Source: an uncultured Christensenellaceae bacterium (GTDB lineage Bacteria > Bacillota > Clostridia > Christensenellales > Aristaeellaceae). Taken from it: a stretch of 64,000 nt of DNA. Below are positions 1 to 8,677 of the stretch, one piece after another. Location: NCBI GenBank assembly GCA_905234985.1, contig CAJOJQ010000007.1, positions 1 to 64,000 of the forward strand. The letters run 5' to 3'. A program made the translations under genes and the position numbers. The notes beneath the pieces are model-generated. The model saw only the letters and a program-made list of their open reading frames with translations. It was not told the DNA's origin and ran no database searches. How positions within the stretch are numbered: the first letter of the stretch is position 1; each line of letters begins with the position of its first letter.

Positions 1-1314
1 TTCTCTATCGTCGAGACGGCGGAGAACCTGATCAACATCTCCCAGCCGATGATCAAAGAAAAGAATATTGATTTCAGCTTCAGGATTGACAGCATGGAAA
101 AGGAATATCTGTACGCCGACCAGCTGCGGCTGAATCAGATCTATATCAACATTCTTTCCAACGCCATCAAATATACGGAGCCGGGCGGGCGGGTCAGCGT
201 GGATATGCGGGAGAAAGAAAGTGCGGTCGCGGGCAGCGTCAAGCTGATCTACGTTGTTTCCGATACCGGCATAGGCATGAGCCCCGAATTCATGAAAAAG
301 ATGTATGAGCCATTCTCCCGCCAGACGGACAGCCGCGTGAACACCATTCAGGGCACGGGACTTGGGCTTGCGATCACCAAGCAGATGGTGGAGCTGATGA
401 ACGGCACCATCGAATGCCAAAGCGAGCAGGGCAAAGGCACCACCTTTACGATCACACTGGATATTCCCGTTGCGGACAAGCAGTTGGAAGAAATGCGGCT
501 CGATCCCATCGATGTGCTGATTGTAGATGACGACGAGGTTCTGCTGGAGACTGCTGTGGATACGCTAGAATCACTGGGCGTCACCGTGGAGAAAGCGAAG
601 GACGGGCTGAGCGCTCTTGGGATGATCCGGCACCGTAAGGAGGCCGGAAACCAATACGGCGTGGCGATCCTGGACTGGAAGATGCCCGGAATGGACGGCG
701 TAACCACCGTCCGGCACATCCGCACGGAGATCGACGCCAATATCCCCATTCTTCTGATCTCCTCTTACGACTGGTCGGACATCGAGGACACGGCGAAAGA
801 AGCCGGCGTAAACGGCTTTATCAGCAAGCCGCTGTTCCGGTCCAAGCTCTACGAAAAATTAAACGAACTGCTGGGAAAGGAGGCAAAGTTCATTGAGCCG
901 GAAGATGATTATTCCGACCTTGCTGGGTTGAACATCCTTATCGCAGAGGATAACGACATCAACTGGGAGATCATATCCGCCATGCTCTCCATGTTTGGCA
1001 TCACGACGGAACGCGTGGAAAACGGCCAGATATGCGTTGAAAAAATGATTGAAGCGGGAAAAGGGAAATACGCCCTGATCTTCATGGATATCCAGATGCC
1101 GATCATGAACGGGCTGGAAGCGACAAAGAATATCCGCGCGTTGGACGACCCCTGGGCCTCTTCCATCCCGATCATCGCCATGACAGCCGACGCGTTCTCG
1201 GAAAACGTCGCGGAATGCATGAGCGTGGGCATGAACGGACACATCGCAAAACCCATCGACATGAAGCTTGTCATCAAAGAAATACGGAGAATCAAGGAGG
1301 AAAAGAGACCATGA
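1..1314 (+). CDS. Hybrid sensor histidine kinase with two receiver domains (5' partial)
   Basis: The frame is open from base 1, so the N-terminal sensor and most of the dimerization domain lie outside the window. The visible 437 residues begin at the end of the HisKA region. The HATPase domain follows, with an N box (NILSNAIKYT), a G1 box (DTGIGMS) and a G2 box (GTGLGLAI). Two receiver domains come next: the first starts near residue 171 with its phosphoacceptor Asp in LDWKMPG (about residue 225), the second near residue 310 with Asp in MDIQMP (about residue 363). No HPt domain is visible. The stop overlaps the ATG of the downstream binding-protein gene (ATGA), which implies translational coupling and a shared signalling role. 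The signal sensed cannot be read from this part. Confidence 0.93.
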   Translation, partial: FSIVETAENLINISQPMIKEKNIDFSFRIDSMEKEYLYADQLRLNQIYINILSNAIKYTEPGGRVSVDMREKESAVAGSVKLIYVVSDTGIGMSPEFMKKMYEPFSRQTDSRVNTIQGTGLGLAITKQMVELMNGTIECQSEQGKGTTFTITLDIPVADKQLEEMRLDPIDVLIVDDDEVLLETAVDTLESLGVTVEKAKDGLSALGMIRHRKEAGNQYGVAILDWKMPGMDGVTTVRHIRTEIDANIPILLISSYDWSDIEDTAKEAGVNGFISKPLFRSKLYEKLNELLGKEAKFIEPEDDYSDLAGLNILIAEDNDINWEIISAMLSMFGITTERVENGQICVEKMIEAGKGKYALIFMDIQMPIMNGLEATKNIRALDDPWASSIPIIAMTADAFSENVAECMSVGMNGHIAKPIDMKLVIKEIRRIKEEKRP

Positions 1315-2597
1315 AAAAACTGATCTGCATCATTTTAATCTTTTGCATGGCTGTAACGCTGACGGGCTGCGGCGACAAAAAGCAGGAAGCCGACGCCGGA
1401 TTCAAACCGGCTCTTGATACAAGCACCAGCTGCAATATCACGATAGCCGGAAGCTATGATAACTTTGAGGCGTTGGAGGCTGAATTTGACAGGTTCAACG
1501 AGAAATATCCGAATGTGCGGCTCAGCTATGTGAAGCTGGACGACTACAGCAACACGCTGGGTACGGTGCTGGAAGGCAATGACGCCCCCAACATCTTCTT
1601 CTCCTATACATGGATGATCGGAAATGAAAAATACGCTCCGGTCGTCGCTCACATGGAGGATCTTTCCGCCTCCTCCCTGGGGCTGGATCTGACCTGCATC
1701 CGCCCCGGCCTGATTAACCGCGACGCGGAAGGCCGTGTATTTCTGGTGCCGGTTTTCTCCAGAACCTATGGCATGCTGGTCAACAACGATCTGTTTAAAA
1801 AGGAAGGCCTCAGCGTCCCGAGCACGTGGACAGAACTGCTGGCTGTGTGCGAAGCGTTCCGCGGCAAGGGATACTTAAGCCCGATGATGGGCTACAGCCT
1901 CAAGTCTTCCAGTTGTTTCATGAACACGATCGCTTATCCGCTGTTTGTGGCCACGCTTGCCAAAAACCCGGAAGCACTGAAGCTTGCCAATGATCTGGAC
2001 CCCGCGGCGGGAGAATACATGCGCCCGGCCCTGGAAGCCGTGGAGCAGCTGATTCAGAGCGGCTGCGTCAATCTTACCGCGTGTGATCAGATCGGGGACA
2101 ACTATACCCAAGTGATCCTGCGTTTTTTTGAAGGCGACGTGCCGATGATGATCTGCGCCGGAGATACCGTGTCCGGAACCAAGAAACGGGAAAAACAGTC
2201 TGAAGCGTTTTCCAATGCGCCTTTCAAGTACTCATTTGCCCCGATCCCCATGGCGGATGACGGCGGATATTTTATCGACAGTCCTTCCATAGAGTTTTCC
2301 GTGAACAAGAACTGCGATAATCTGGCTATGACGAACGAGTTTATGCGGTTTCTGATCACAAACAAAGAATTGAATGAGATGGCTTCCGTAAAGCGTCTGG
2401 TAACGCCCACCACAGATATGTCTTTTGATGCGGTTTACGCGCCTTTCGGACAGGTGCCATCAAATCGGACCCTATCTCCGGAAATGCTTGGCATTACGGA
2501 TGCGCTTACGGTTCAAATCCGGCTCGCGGCGTTCTTTGTTGGAAAAGGAAATATCACCGTGGATGAAGCTGTAGCGATGTATGGAAGCCTTGAATAA
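1311..2597 (+). CDS. ABC-type sugar-binding lipoprotein (extracellular solute-binding family 1)
   Basis: This 428-residue protein starts at the ATG overlapping the kinase stop, preceded by an AAGGAGG site. It has a lipoprotein signal peptide with lipobox LTGC (Cys20). The mature part has the layout of family 1 binding proteins: an early TIAGSYDNFEALEAEFDRFN segment, the hinge region LVPVFSRTYGMLVNNDLF and the later segment GDVPMMICAGDTV. These proteins normally deliver sugars to an ABC permease on the outer face of the membrane. No permease follows, and the gene is coupled to a hybrid kinase. I infer it may act as a sensory ligand-binding partner rather than a transport component. The ligand is unknown. 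Confidence 0.85.
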   Translation: MKKLICIILIFCMAVTLTGCGDKKQEADAGFKPALDTSTSCNITIAGSYDNFEALEAEFDRFNEKYPNVRLSYVKLDDYSNTLGTVLEGNDAPNIFFSYTWMIGNEKYAPVVAHMEDLSASSLGLDLTCIRPGLINRDAEGRVFLVPVFSRTYGMLVNNDLFKKEGLSVPSTWTELLAVCEAFRGKGYLSPMMGYSLKSSSCFMNTIAYPLFVATLAKNPEALKLANDLDPAAGEYMRPALEAVEQLIQSGCVNLTACDQIGDNYTQVILRFFEGDVPMMICAGDTVSGTKKREKQSEAFSNAPFKYSFAPIPMADDGGYFIDSPSIEFSVNKNCDNLAMTNEFMRFLITNKELNEMASVKRLVTPTTDMSFDAVYAPFGQVPSNRTLSPEMLGITDALTVQIRLAAFFVGKGNITVDEAVAMYGSLE

Positions 2598-3115
2598 GAG
2601 CAGCAGCTGATTAGGCTTCAGGCGAGGGTATGACAGGTTCGATCGCCGGGATACGGCAGCCGGTATCCTGCTCATCATCAGCAAGGACGCGCTGTGACCG
2701 GCAGACGGCGGGGAACGCTCGAGTTTATGATCATAATACGATTCGCGTTCTAAAGCCGTAACAGATTTTGGATGGTTTTTTCGCCCTGACAAAGCTGAAC
2801 GGAGGGAGGCATCGTAGGGCCGAAGCGCCCGGAAAACAGTCAAGTGGACTGTTTTTATCGGAGATTAGGCGGAAGCCCTGAGCCGAAAGCTACGTTGACT
2901 GGAGGCGAACCGCCGATGACCATCTGTGGTGGGATTATGACCATCGAGGAGCAGTTGCGTCAGGTTACACAGCAGAGGGTCAGAGAAACGGAAGTACAAA
3001 ATAAACAGAACCATAATATCACGGTTCGATAAAAAGCGCGGTAAGCGCAGAAAGAAATGGAGACAGAATGTTATGAAAAACACTTTTGTTGTTACATCTT
3101 TCAGGAAGGAGCGTT
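2598..3115. other. Intergenic stretch with no convincing gene
   Basis: About 520 bases separate the binding-protein gene from the TnpW-like gene. Short frames exist, including one of 62 codons from 2844, but they lack a good start and family features. One intrinsic terminator lies at 2833-2856. Given the mobile-element remnant next door, this is probably decayed accessory sequence. I see no tRNA or riboswitch. Confidence 0.5.
2833..2856 (+). terminator. Intrinsic terminator
   Basis: A nine-pair stem (AAAACAGTC with GACTGTTTT) and a five-base loop run directly into a T tract. It lies about 235 bases after the binding-protein stop and probably ends that operon. Confidence 0.6.
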
Positions 3116-3334
3116 ATGTTCGGCACATCCATCACCCGCCCGCTGAATACGTACAGCGAGATAACAATTAAAGGAACCCGATACAAAATCCACAGCATTT
3201 TTGACGGTGAAAAGAGCTTTCAAAACCTGATGGAAGATTTGATTGTTACGAAGGCATCCCAACAGAAGACACAGCCGAAAAAAGCTGAAAATGACCAGGA
3301 TCAAGATTGCGAGGGGAAGAAAATTGCGGTATAA
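3116..3334 (+). CDS. Probable transposon-encoded TnpW-family small protein
   Basis: A 72-residue protein starting at the ATG with an AAGGAG site a few bases upstream; the longer frame from 3086 lacks such a site. The sequence ITIKGTRYKIHSIFDG followed by a short helix and a Lys/Gln-rich tail resembles the small TnpW proteins encoded next to serine recombinases in clostridial transposons. Their function is not established. It lies 50 bases before the recombinase remnant. The assignment rests on pattern and context only. A general small hypothetical protein is the alternative. Confidence 0.45.
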   Translation: MFGTSITRPLNTYSEITIKGTRYKIHSIFDGEKSFQNLMEDLIVTKASQQKTQPKKAENDQDQDCEGKKIAV

Positions 3335-3335
3335 T
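3307..3335 (+). promoter_or_regulatory. Sigma-A-type promoter before the recombinase remnant
   Basis: TTGCGA and TATAAT are separated by 17 bases. The -10 overlaps the stop region of the TnpW-like gene and would drive the recombinase remnant. Confidence 0.45.
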
Positions 3336-3384
3336 AAAAGCATCCTAAAGCGATCTGCTGTTATGTTGCGCATCGGGAGGATAA

Positions 3385-3947
3385 AGAAAGAGGACGCAAA
3401 CGTATAACGCAGGCATCTATTGCAGGCTTTCCCGCGACGATGAACGGATCGGGGAGAGCGTGTCAATCGAGAATCAGCGGGTACTGCTGACCCGCTATGT
3501 ACAGGAACAAGGCTGGCGGCTCGTCCAAACCTACGTGGATGACGGCGTCAGCGGGACTACATTCGACCGGCCCGGCCTGAACGCCATGATTTTCGACGTT
3601 CGGGCCGGAAAGATCAATCTGGTGATCGTAAAGGACCTGAGCCGCTTCGGTAGGGACTACATCGAGACGGGCAAATTCATCGACGTGATCTTTCCTTCTC
3701 TGAACTGCCGGTTCATCGCACTGAACGACGGCGTGGATACGCTTCAGCACAACAACGAAATGCTGGCCATTTTCAAGAATGTGATGAAAAAGTGGTCGTG
3801 CATGAGAAGGAGGTTATAGATGGAGAAACCGTGATGCGGATCGACATCTACTACCGCTTCATCGGCAAAGTTGGCAACGAGGACGGAGAAACCTTGAAAG
3901 CAACGAAATCGCGCCGGGCCAGCATCCCGCTGGCTCCCGGCGCGTGA
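3385..3947 (+). pseudogene. Large serine recombinase, internally deleted and frameshifted
   Basis: The frame opens after a stop at 3382 with RKRTQTYNAGIYCRLSRDDE. This is the N-terminal resolvase domain of TnpX-type recombinases, with the catalytic Ser in CRLS. It runs through GVSGTTFDRPGL and VKDLSRFGRDYIETG to NNEMLAIFKNVM. There it is joined out of frame to a typical recombinase C-terminus: from 3792 in another frame it reads VVVHEKEVIDGETVMRIDIY. Several hundred residues (the zinc-ribbon and coiled-coil DNA-binding part) are missing. A ribosome site (GGGAGG) is present at about 3375, but the expected ATG is not, so the start is also damaged. The gene cannot make an active recombinase. Confidence 0.85.
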
Positions 3948-4019
3948 ATAGAATGTGTGGTGCGCAATAAACATTACGCCCCAGGGTTCCCCTTATTACT
4001 TATCAACACGGAGGATATC

Positions 4020-5009
4020 ATGACATATACTGCCGCTGAAAACCGATACGATCAAATGCAGTACCGCCGCTGTGGAGCGAGCGGCGTCAAGCTGCCCATG
4101 CTTTCCCTGGGGCTGTGGCACAATTTCGGGGCCATCACGCCCTTTGAGACTCAGCAGAGCATCCTGCGCACCGCCTTTGACCACGGCGTCACCCATTTCG
4201 ACCTGGCCAACAACTACGGGCCGCCTTACGGCGAGGCAGAGCGCAATTTCGGCATGCATATGGACCGGGACTGGCGGCCTTATCGGGACGAGCTGATCCT
4301 GTCCACCAAGGCGGGCTACGATATGTGGCCGGGGCCTTACGGCAACTTCGGCAGCCGGAAATACCTGATCGCCAGCATCGACCAAAGCCTGAAGCGCATG
4401 CACGTGGATTACGTGGATATTTTCTACCACCACCGCCCCGACCCGGACACGCCCCTGGAGGAAACCATGGCCGCCCTGGATCACATTGTGCGTTCCGGCC
4501 GGGCGCTGTACGTGGGCATATCCAACTATAAGCCGGAGCAGGCCAAGAAAGCCATCGCCATCCTGCGGCAATTGGGCACCCCATGCCTGATCCATCAGCC
4601 TAACTATTCCATGCTGAACCGCTGGATCGAGGGGGGACTTACAGACGTGCTGCGGGAGGAAAAGGTAGGCTGCATCTGCTTCTCTCCCCTGTCCGGCGGC
4701 CTGCTCACCGACCGGTATCTGAACGGCATCCCCGCCGATTCCCGGGCAGGCCACGATCCGCGCTTCCTAAAGCCCGATTCCATCACGGAAGAAAAGCTCA
4801 CCGTCATCCGCGCCCTGAACGAGCTGGCGCAAAAGCGCGGCCAGAAGCTGTCCCAAATGGCGCTGCAATGGGTGCTGCGGGACGAGGTGGTCACCTCCGC
4901 CCTGATCGGGGCCAGCCGTCCCCAGCAGATTCTGGATAACATCGAAGCCGTCAACGGCCCCGCTTTCACCCAGGAGGAGCTTTCCGCCATCGACGCGATC
5001 CTGGCCTGA
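4020..5009 (+). CDS. Aldo/keto reductase, YghZ/Gpr type
   Basis: A 329-residue cytosolic oxidoreductase. The start is the ATG after a GGAGG site; the frame extends further upstream without a better site. It matches the YghZ (L-glyceraldehyde 3-phosphate reductase) subgroup closely in motifs such as LSLGLWHNFG, FDLANNYGPP and TKAGYDMWPGPYG. The usual catalytic tetrad is visible: Asp and Tyr in FDLANNYG, Lys in LSTKAGYD and His in FYHHRPD. The C-terminal NADPH-binding segment reads ALIGASRPQQI. The likely role is NADPH-dependent reduction of toxic aldehydes such as L-glyceraldehyde 3-phosphate or methylglyoxal. It appears to be a single-gene unit between the element remnant and the SH3 gene. 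Confidence 0.92.
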   Translation: MTYTAAENRYDQMQYRRCGASGVKLPMLSLGLWHNFGAITPFETQQSILRTAFDHGVTHFDLANNYGPPYGEAERNFGMHMDRDWRPYRDELILSTKAGYDMWPGPYGNFGSRKYLIASIDQSLKRMHVDYVDIFYHHRPDPDTPLEETMAALDHIVRSGRALYVGISNYKPEQAKKAIAILRQLGTPCLIHQPNYSMLNRWIEGGLTDVLREEKVGCICFSPLSGGLLTDRYLNGIPADSRAGHDPRFLKPDSITEEKLTVIRALNELAQKRGQKLSQMALQWVLRDEVVTSALIGASRPQQILDNIEAVNGPAFTQEELSAIDAILA

Positions 5010-5035
5010 CCCCGCGTCCATCATCAAAACCGCTC

Positions 5036-5064
5036 TTGATTTTCTTCATTTTTCCCATTATAAT
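5036..5064 (+). promoter_or_regulatory. Sigma-A promoter for the SH3-domain gene
   Basis: TTGATT and TATAAT with a 17-base spacer, 67 bases before the SH3 gene start. Confidence 0.65.
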
Positions 5065-5130
5065 AGAATCAGATGAGTGCATTGAACGCGTGAAAGAACA
5101 ATGATTGATGCGGAAAAGGAGGAAGAAACC

Positions 5131-5652
5131 ATGAAGAAAATCGTATCGCTGCTGCTTTTGGCGGCGCTCCTGACGGCCCTGATTCCCTCCGCACTGGCGG
5201 ACAGCATCTACAACTATACCCTGTACAAGGTCATGAGCAAAAGCCCCAACGGATATTGCTACCAGTACGATCAGCCCAGCTCCACCTATGGCAGGAACTT
5301 GGGCCGCCATAAAAACGGCGAGCTGGTGGGCGTGATTTCCTATACCAAAGGGTGGTATTATGTGTACTGCTCCAACGGAAGATACGGCTATATCCCTGAA
5401 AAAGCGCTGATGCCCGTCACGCGTTCCCAATCTGTTTGGTATGTGGTGGACAGCGAAAGTCCCAGGGGATACTGCTACCTGTACAGCGAACCCAGCAGCA
5501 CCTACGGCCGAAACCTGGGCCGGTATAACAACGGAGAGCTGATTGAGATCATTGATTGGGACGCCGATGAAAACTTTGCCTACGTGCGCTGCGGCAGCAC
5601 GGGAGAATACGGCTACATGGGCAAGCCGTGCCTTGCGTTCTGGGGCTATTGA
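5131..5652 (+). CDS. Secreted protein with two tandem SH3-like repeats
   Basis: A 173-residue exported protein. The start follows AAAGGAGG; a longer frame begins at 5101 without a site. The first 22 residues form a Sec signal peptide ending at ALA. The mature part is an internal duplication: two copies of about 65 residues, each containing GYCYxYxxPSSTYGRNLGR, an NGELxxxI stretch and a closing YGY segment. This is the layout of bacterial SH3b domains, which usually bind cell-wall peptides. No catalytic domain is attached, so it is probably a small wall-associated binding protein. It is a monocistronic unit with its own promoter and terminator. Confidence 0.75.
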   Translation: MKKIVSLLLLAALLTALIPSALADSIYNYTLYKVMSKSPNGYCYQYDQPSSTYGRNLGRHKNGELVGVISYTKGWYYVYCSNGRYGYIPEKALMPVTRSQSVWYVVDSESPRGYCYLYSEPSSTYGRNLGRYNNGELIEIIDWDADENFAYVRCGSTGEYGYMGKPCLAFWGY

Positions 5653-5671
5653 CGCTCCGCCGCGCAAGATG

Positions 5672-5715
5672 AAAAGGGAGGGCCTGCTTTTTCCGGCGGG
5701 GCCTCCCCTTTTTTC
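5672..5715 (+). terminator. Intrinsic terminator
   Basis: The G-rich arm AAAAGGGAGGGCC pairs with GGCCTCCCCTTTT across a 15-base loop and is followed by T residues, 20 bases after the SH3 gene stop. Confidence 0.75.
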
Positions 5716-5805
5716 ACGCAGGCGGCGACGCGAAAAATAATGCTGGTAATTTAGCGGAAGATAAGGTATAATGAATATAAAAAGAAGTGAAGGGGGTTTT
5801 TTCCC

Positions 5806-6216
5806 ATGATACAGGTGATTCACGGCAAGAAAGGTTCCGGCAAAACCAAGCGGATTCTGGATCAGGCCAATGACGCCATCAAGGAACACAAGGGAGACGT
5901 CATTTTCATCGACGACGATAACCGGTATATGTACGATCTGCGCCACGAGGTGCGCTTTGTCAACGCGGGCGAGTACGGCAGCGACAGCCCGGAAATGTTT
6001 TTCGGCTTCCTGTGCGGCATGCTGGCCCAGAACTTTGACATCAGCGTGATTTTCATCGACGCGTTCCTCAAGCTGGTGAAAACCCAAGTGGAAAATACGG
6101 AAAAGTTCTTCGCCCGTCTGGATCGGCTGAGCGAGCAGCACAACGTGCAGTTCGTGCTGTCCGTGAGCTGCGACGATACCGTCGCGCCTGAATTCATCAA
6201 GAAATACTTCATCTGA
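5806..6216 (+). CDS. Small P-loop ATP-binding protein of unknown role
   Basis: A 136-residue protein with a perfect Walker A motif near its N-terminus (GKKGSGKT, residues 7-14) and a Walker B-like hydrophobic strand (ISVIFIDAF) near residue 85. The fold resembles a minimal P-loop NTPase with no further domain, signal peptide or membrane segment. An AAGGGGG site precedes the ATG. A TATAAT at 5767-5772 provides a -10 with a weak -35. It sits 17 bases before thrC and may be co-transcribed with it. I do not recognise a characterised family member, so the function is unknown. Confidence 0.7.
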   Translation: MIQVIHGKKGSGKTKRILDQANDAIKEHKGDVIFIDDDNRYMYDLRHEVRFVNAGEYGSDSPEMFFGFLCGMLAQNFDISVIFIDAFLKLVKTQVENTEKFFARLDRLSEQHNVQFVLSVSCDDTVAPEFIKKYFI

Positions 6217-6233
6217 GATCGAGGACAAACGCT

Positions 6234-7724
6234 ATGCCTTTTATCAGCACCCGGGGGGCGGAGGCCGTTTCCGCTCCCCAGGCCATCGTGCGCGGCATCG
6301 CCGCCGATGGCGGATTGTATGTGCCCGTTTCCCTGCCCCATTTGGACAAGGCGGACTTTGAAGCCCTGGCCCGTATGGATTATCCTAACCGGGCCGCCCG
6401 CACGCTGGCGCTTACCCTGGACGGGTTCACCGAAGCAGAGCTTTTGACCATGGCCCGGGACGCTTACGTCCGGTTTGACGACCCCGCCGTGGCTCCCGTG
6501 AAGGCGCTGTCCCATGGCCGGTATGTGCTGGAGCTGTTTCACGGCCCCACCCTGGCCTTTAAGGACATGGCCTTGCAGTTCCTGCCCCGCCTGCTCACCG
6601 CTTCCGCCCGCAAGGAGGGCGAACAGCGGGAAATCGCCATCCTCACCGCCACCAGCGGCGACACGGGCAAGGCTGCTCTGGAGGGCTTTCGGGACGTGCC
6701 CGGCACTTCCGTCACCGTGTTCTATCCCCAGGGCGGCGTCAGCGCCGTGCAGGAAAAGCAGATGGTCACAAGCCTTGGCAAGAACGTACACGTGGTGGCG
6801 GTGCGCGGCAACTTTGACGACGCCCAGACCGGCGTGAAGACTCTGTTCGGCGATCCCGCTTTCCGGGCGGAAATGAACAGCCGGGGCAAAACCCTGTCCT
6901 CCGCCAATTCCATCAATTTGGGCCGTTTAGCTCCCCAAATCGCCTATTACCTGTCCGCCTGCGCCGACCTGCTGGCAAGCGGGGCCATCGACTGGGAAAA
7001 GGGCCTGAACGTGTGCGTGCCCACGGGCAATTTCGGCAACATCTTAGCCGCCTGGTACGCCCGCCGCATGGGCGCGCCCATCCGAAAGCTGATCTGCGCC
7101 AGCAACCGCAACGACGTGCTGACGGACTTCATACGCACCGGCGTTTACGACCGCCGCCGTCCCTTCCATAAGACCATCTCCCCCTCCATGGACATCCTGA
7201 TTTCCTCCAACTTAGAACGGTTCCTGCTGGAGCTGGCTGAAGGAAGTACCGATCAAGTGCGGGAATGGATGGAGCAGCTGAAAGCGGAGGGCCGCTATGA
7301 GATCAGCGACAGCCAGAAGGCGCTGCTGACCAGCGTATTCTTCGGCGGCTGCGCCGGGGACGATAGGACATGCGAAGCCATCGCCCGCTATTGGCAGGAC
7401 GAACAATACCTGCTGGATCCCCACACCGCCGTGGCCGCCGCCGTGGCCGGGGATTACCGCAAGGAAACCGGGGACGACGCGCCCCTGCTGATCGTGTCCA
7501 CCGCCAGCCCCTACAAATTCGCCGCCGACGTGGCGAAGGCCATCGGCGTGACCGTGCAGGGCGACGCCTTTGACGCGGGCGCGGCGCTGGAAAACGCCAC
7601 CGGAGTACCCGCCCCCAAGGCCATTACCGCGCTTAAATCCATGCCCGTGCTGCATACCCAGGTCTGCGATAAGGACAAGATGGGCCAGGCGGTGCTGGCG
7701 GCGTTTGACGGAAAGAACCCATGA
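6234..7724 (+). CDS. thrC: Threonine synthase
   Basis: A 496-residue pyridoxal-phosphate enzyme catalysing the last step of threonine biosynthesis, O-phosphohomoserine to threonine. The start MPFISTRG is preceded by a GAGGAC site. The PLP lysine is in the motif PTLAFKDMALQF (about residue 110). The glycine-rich segment TATSGDTGKAA follows, and later NFGNILAAWYARRMG binds the cofactor phosphate. The length fits the long-form bacterial enzyme. The stop overlaps the ATG of the methyltransferase gene (ATGA), so the two are translated together. No other threonine-pathway gene is in the window. Confidence 0.96.
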   Translation: MPFISTRGAEAVSAPQAIVRGIAADGGLYVPVSLPHLDKADFEALARMDYPNRAARTLALTLDGFTEAELLTMARDAYVRFDDPAVAPVKALSHGRYVLELFHGPTLAFKDMALQFLPRLLTASARKEGEQREIAILTATSGDTGKAALEGFRDVPGTSVTVFYPQGGVSAVQEKQMVTSLGKNVHVVAVRGNFDDAQTGVKTLFGDPAFRAEMNSRGKTLSSANSINLGRLAPQIAYYLSACADLLASGAIDWEKGLNVCVPTGNFGNILAAWYARRMGAPIRKLICASNRNDVLTDFIRTGVYDRRRPFHKTISPSMDILISSNLERFLLELAEGSTDQVREWMEQLKAEGRYEISDSQKALLTSVFFGGCAGDDRTCEAIARYWQDEQYLLDPHTAVAAAVAGDYRKETGDDAPLLIVSTASPYKFAADVAKAIGVTVQGDAFDAGAALENATGVPAPKAITALKSMPVLHTQVCDKDKMGQAVLAAFDGKNP

Positions 7725-8560
7725 AAACCCAGAAAATGTACGTCCGAAACGCGGAATTTCAGCGCTTTGAAACGCTGAAACGCAACCGGGAAAAGCGCAC
7801 GCGCCAGGGCCTGGCCTTCATGGAGGGCGTGCAGATGGTGGAGCAGGCCATTTCCCACGGCTGGCGGTTTTACGCCATGGCCGTGGCGGACGGCAAGCGC
7901 CTGTCCGGCTGGGCCGAGGACATGATCGGCAAAGCGAAGCCGGAAAATCTGTACCAAATGGCCCCGGAGCTGCACGCCGAGCTCAGCGACCGGGAGAACC
8001 CCTGCGAAATCATCGGGCTGGTTTACGCCCGCACGGACGGCCTGGAGCGGATGGCAAAAGCGGCTCAAATCAGCGCCGCCCCGCCGATGTTTACCCTGTT
8101 CGACCGGCCCGCTGCCCCCGGCAATTTGGGCACCTTCCTGCGCTCCGCCGACGCTTTCGGGGCCACCGGGGCCATCGTCACCGGCCACGCGGCGGATTAT
8201 TACGATCCGCAGTGCATCCGGGCCAGCGTGGGCACGGTGTTCGCCCTGCCCTTCGGGGAGCTTCCCAGCGCCGAAGCGGCGGTGGAATGGCTGCGGAATC
8301 AGCCCATCCGCCCCCTGATCGTGGGCACCAGCGCGCGAGGCACGAAGAACCTTTCGGAAATCGATCTCACCGGCCCCGTCGCCCTGGTCATCGGCAACGA
8401 GACCTTCGGCCTGTCCCACGCCTGGAAGGAGCAGTGCGATATTCTGGCCCGCATCCCCATCTGCGGCGCGGCGTCCAGCCTGAACGCGGGCAGCGCCGCC
8501 ACGGTGTGCTTCTACGAGGTCAGCCGCCAGCGCATGGAAAAGGGCCTGCCGCCCCGATAG
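7721..8560 (+). CDS. TrmH/SpoU-family RNA 2'-O-ribose methyltransferase
   Basis: A 279-residue SPOUT-class methyltransferase. The three SpoU motifs are present: motif 1 NLGTFLRSADAFGA (about residues 135-148), motif 2 LVIGNETFGLS (about 222-232) and motif 3 IPICGAASSLNAGSAA (about 246-261). The N-terminal part is a substrate-binding domain of the rRNA methylase type. It should transfer a methyl group from S-adenosylmethionine to a ribose in rRNA or tRNA. The exact site cannot be predicted. The gene overlaps thrC by four bases. Confidence 0.9.
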   Translation: MKTQKMYVRNAEFQRFETLKRNREKRTRQGLAFMEGVQMVEQAISHGWRFYAMAVADGKRLSGWAEDMIGKAKPENLYQMAPELHAELSDRENPCEIIGLVYARTDGLERMAKAAQISAAPPMFTLFDRPAAPGNLGTFLRSADAFGATGAIVTGHAADYYDPQCIRASVGTVFALPFGELPSAEAAVEWLRNQPIRPLIVGTSARGTKNLSEIDLTGPVALVIGNETFGLSHAWKEQCDILARIPICGAASSLNAGSAATVCFYEVSRQRMEKGLPPR

Positions 8561-8587
8561 AAATTTAAGAAAATTTTTCCAGAAATG

Positions 8588-8615
8588 TTTCAAACTCGGA
8601 AAAATGGTGTATATT
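8588..8615 (+). promoter_or_regulatory. Putative promoter of rubrerythrin gene
   Basis: TTTCAA and TATATT are separated by 16 bases, 62 bases before the rubrerythrin ATG. The -35 is weak. Confidence 0.45.
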
Positions 8616-8677
8616 CATATTGTACAGTTCGCCGGATGCCCCGGCGTGCGAAATAAAAGAAACGGAGGAATGTCATC

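Larger units (their letters stand above)
3116..3947 (+). mobile_element. Decayed integrative element remnant
   Basis: A TnpW-like small gene and a broken large serine recombinase sit side by side. This arrangement is known from Tn4451/TnpX-type elements of Clostridia. Cargo and the rest of the element are absent. The ends could not be defined, because no flanking direct repeat was recognised. Confidence 0.6.

Noticed and set aside
2630-2680. A possible tRNA T-arm (GGTTCGATC)
   Set aside because: No acceptor stem, anticodon arm or CCA-like end could be built around it.
2844-3032. A 62-codon plus-strand frame before the TnpW-like gene
   Set aside because: Its start overlaps a terminator hairpin, there is no ribosome site and no recognisable sequence family.
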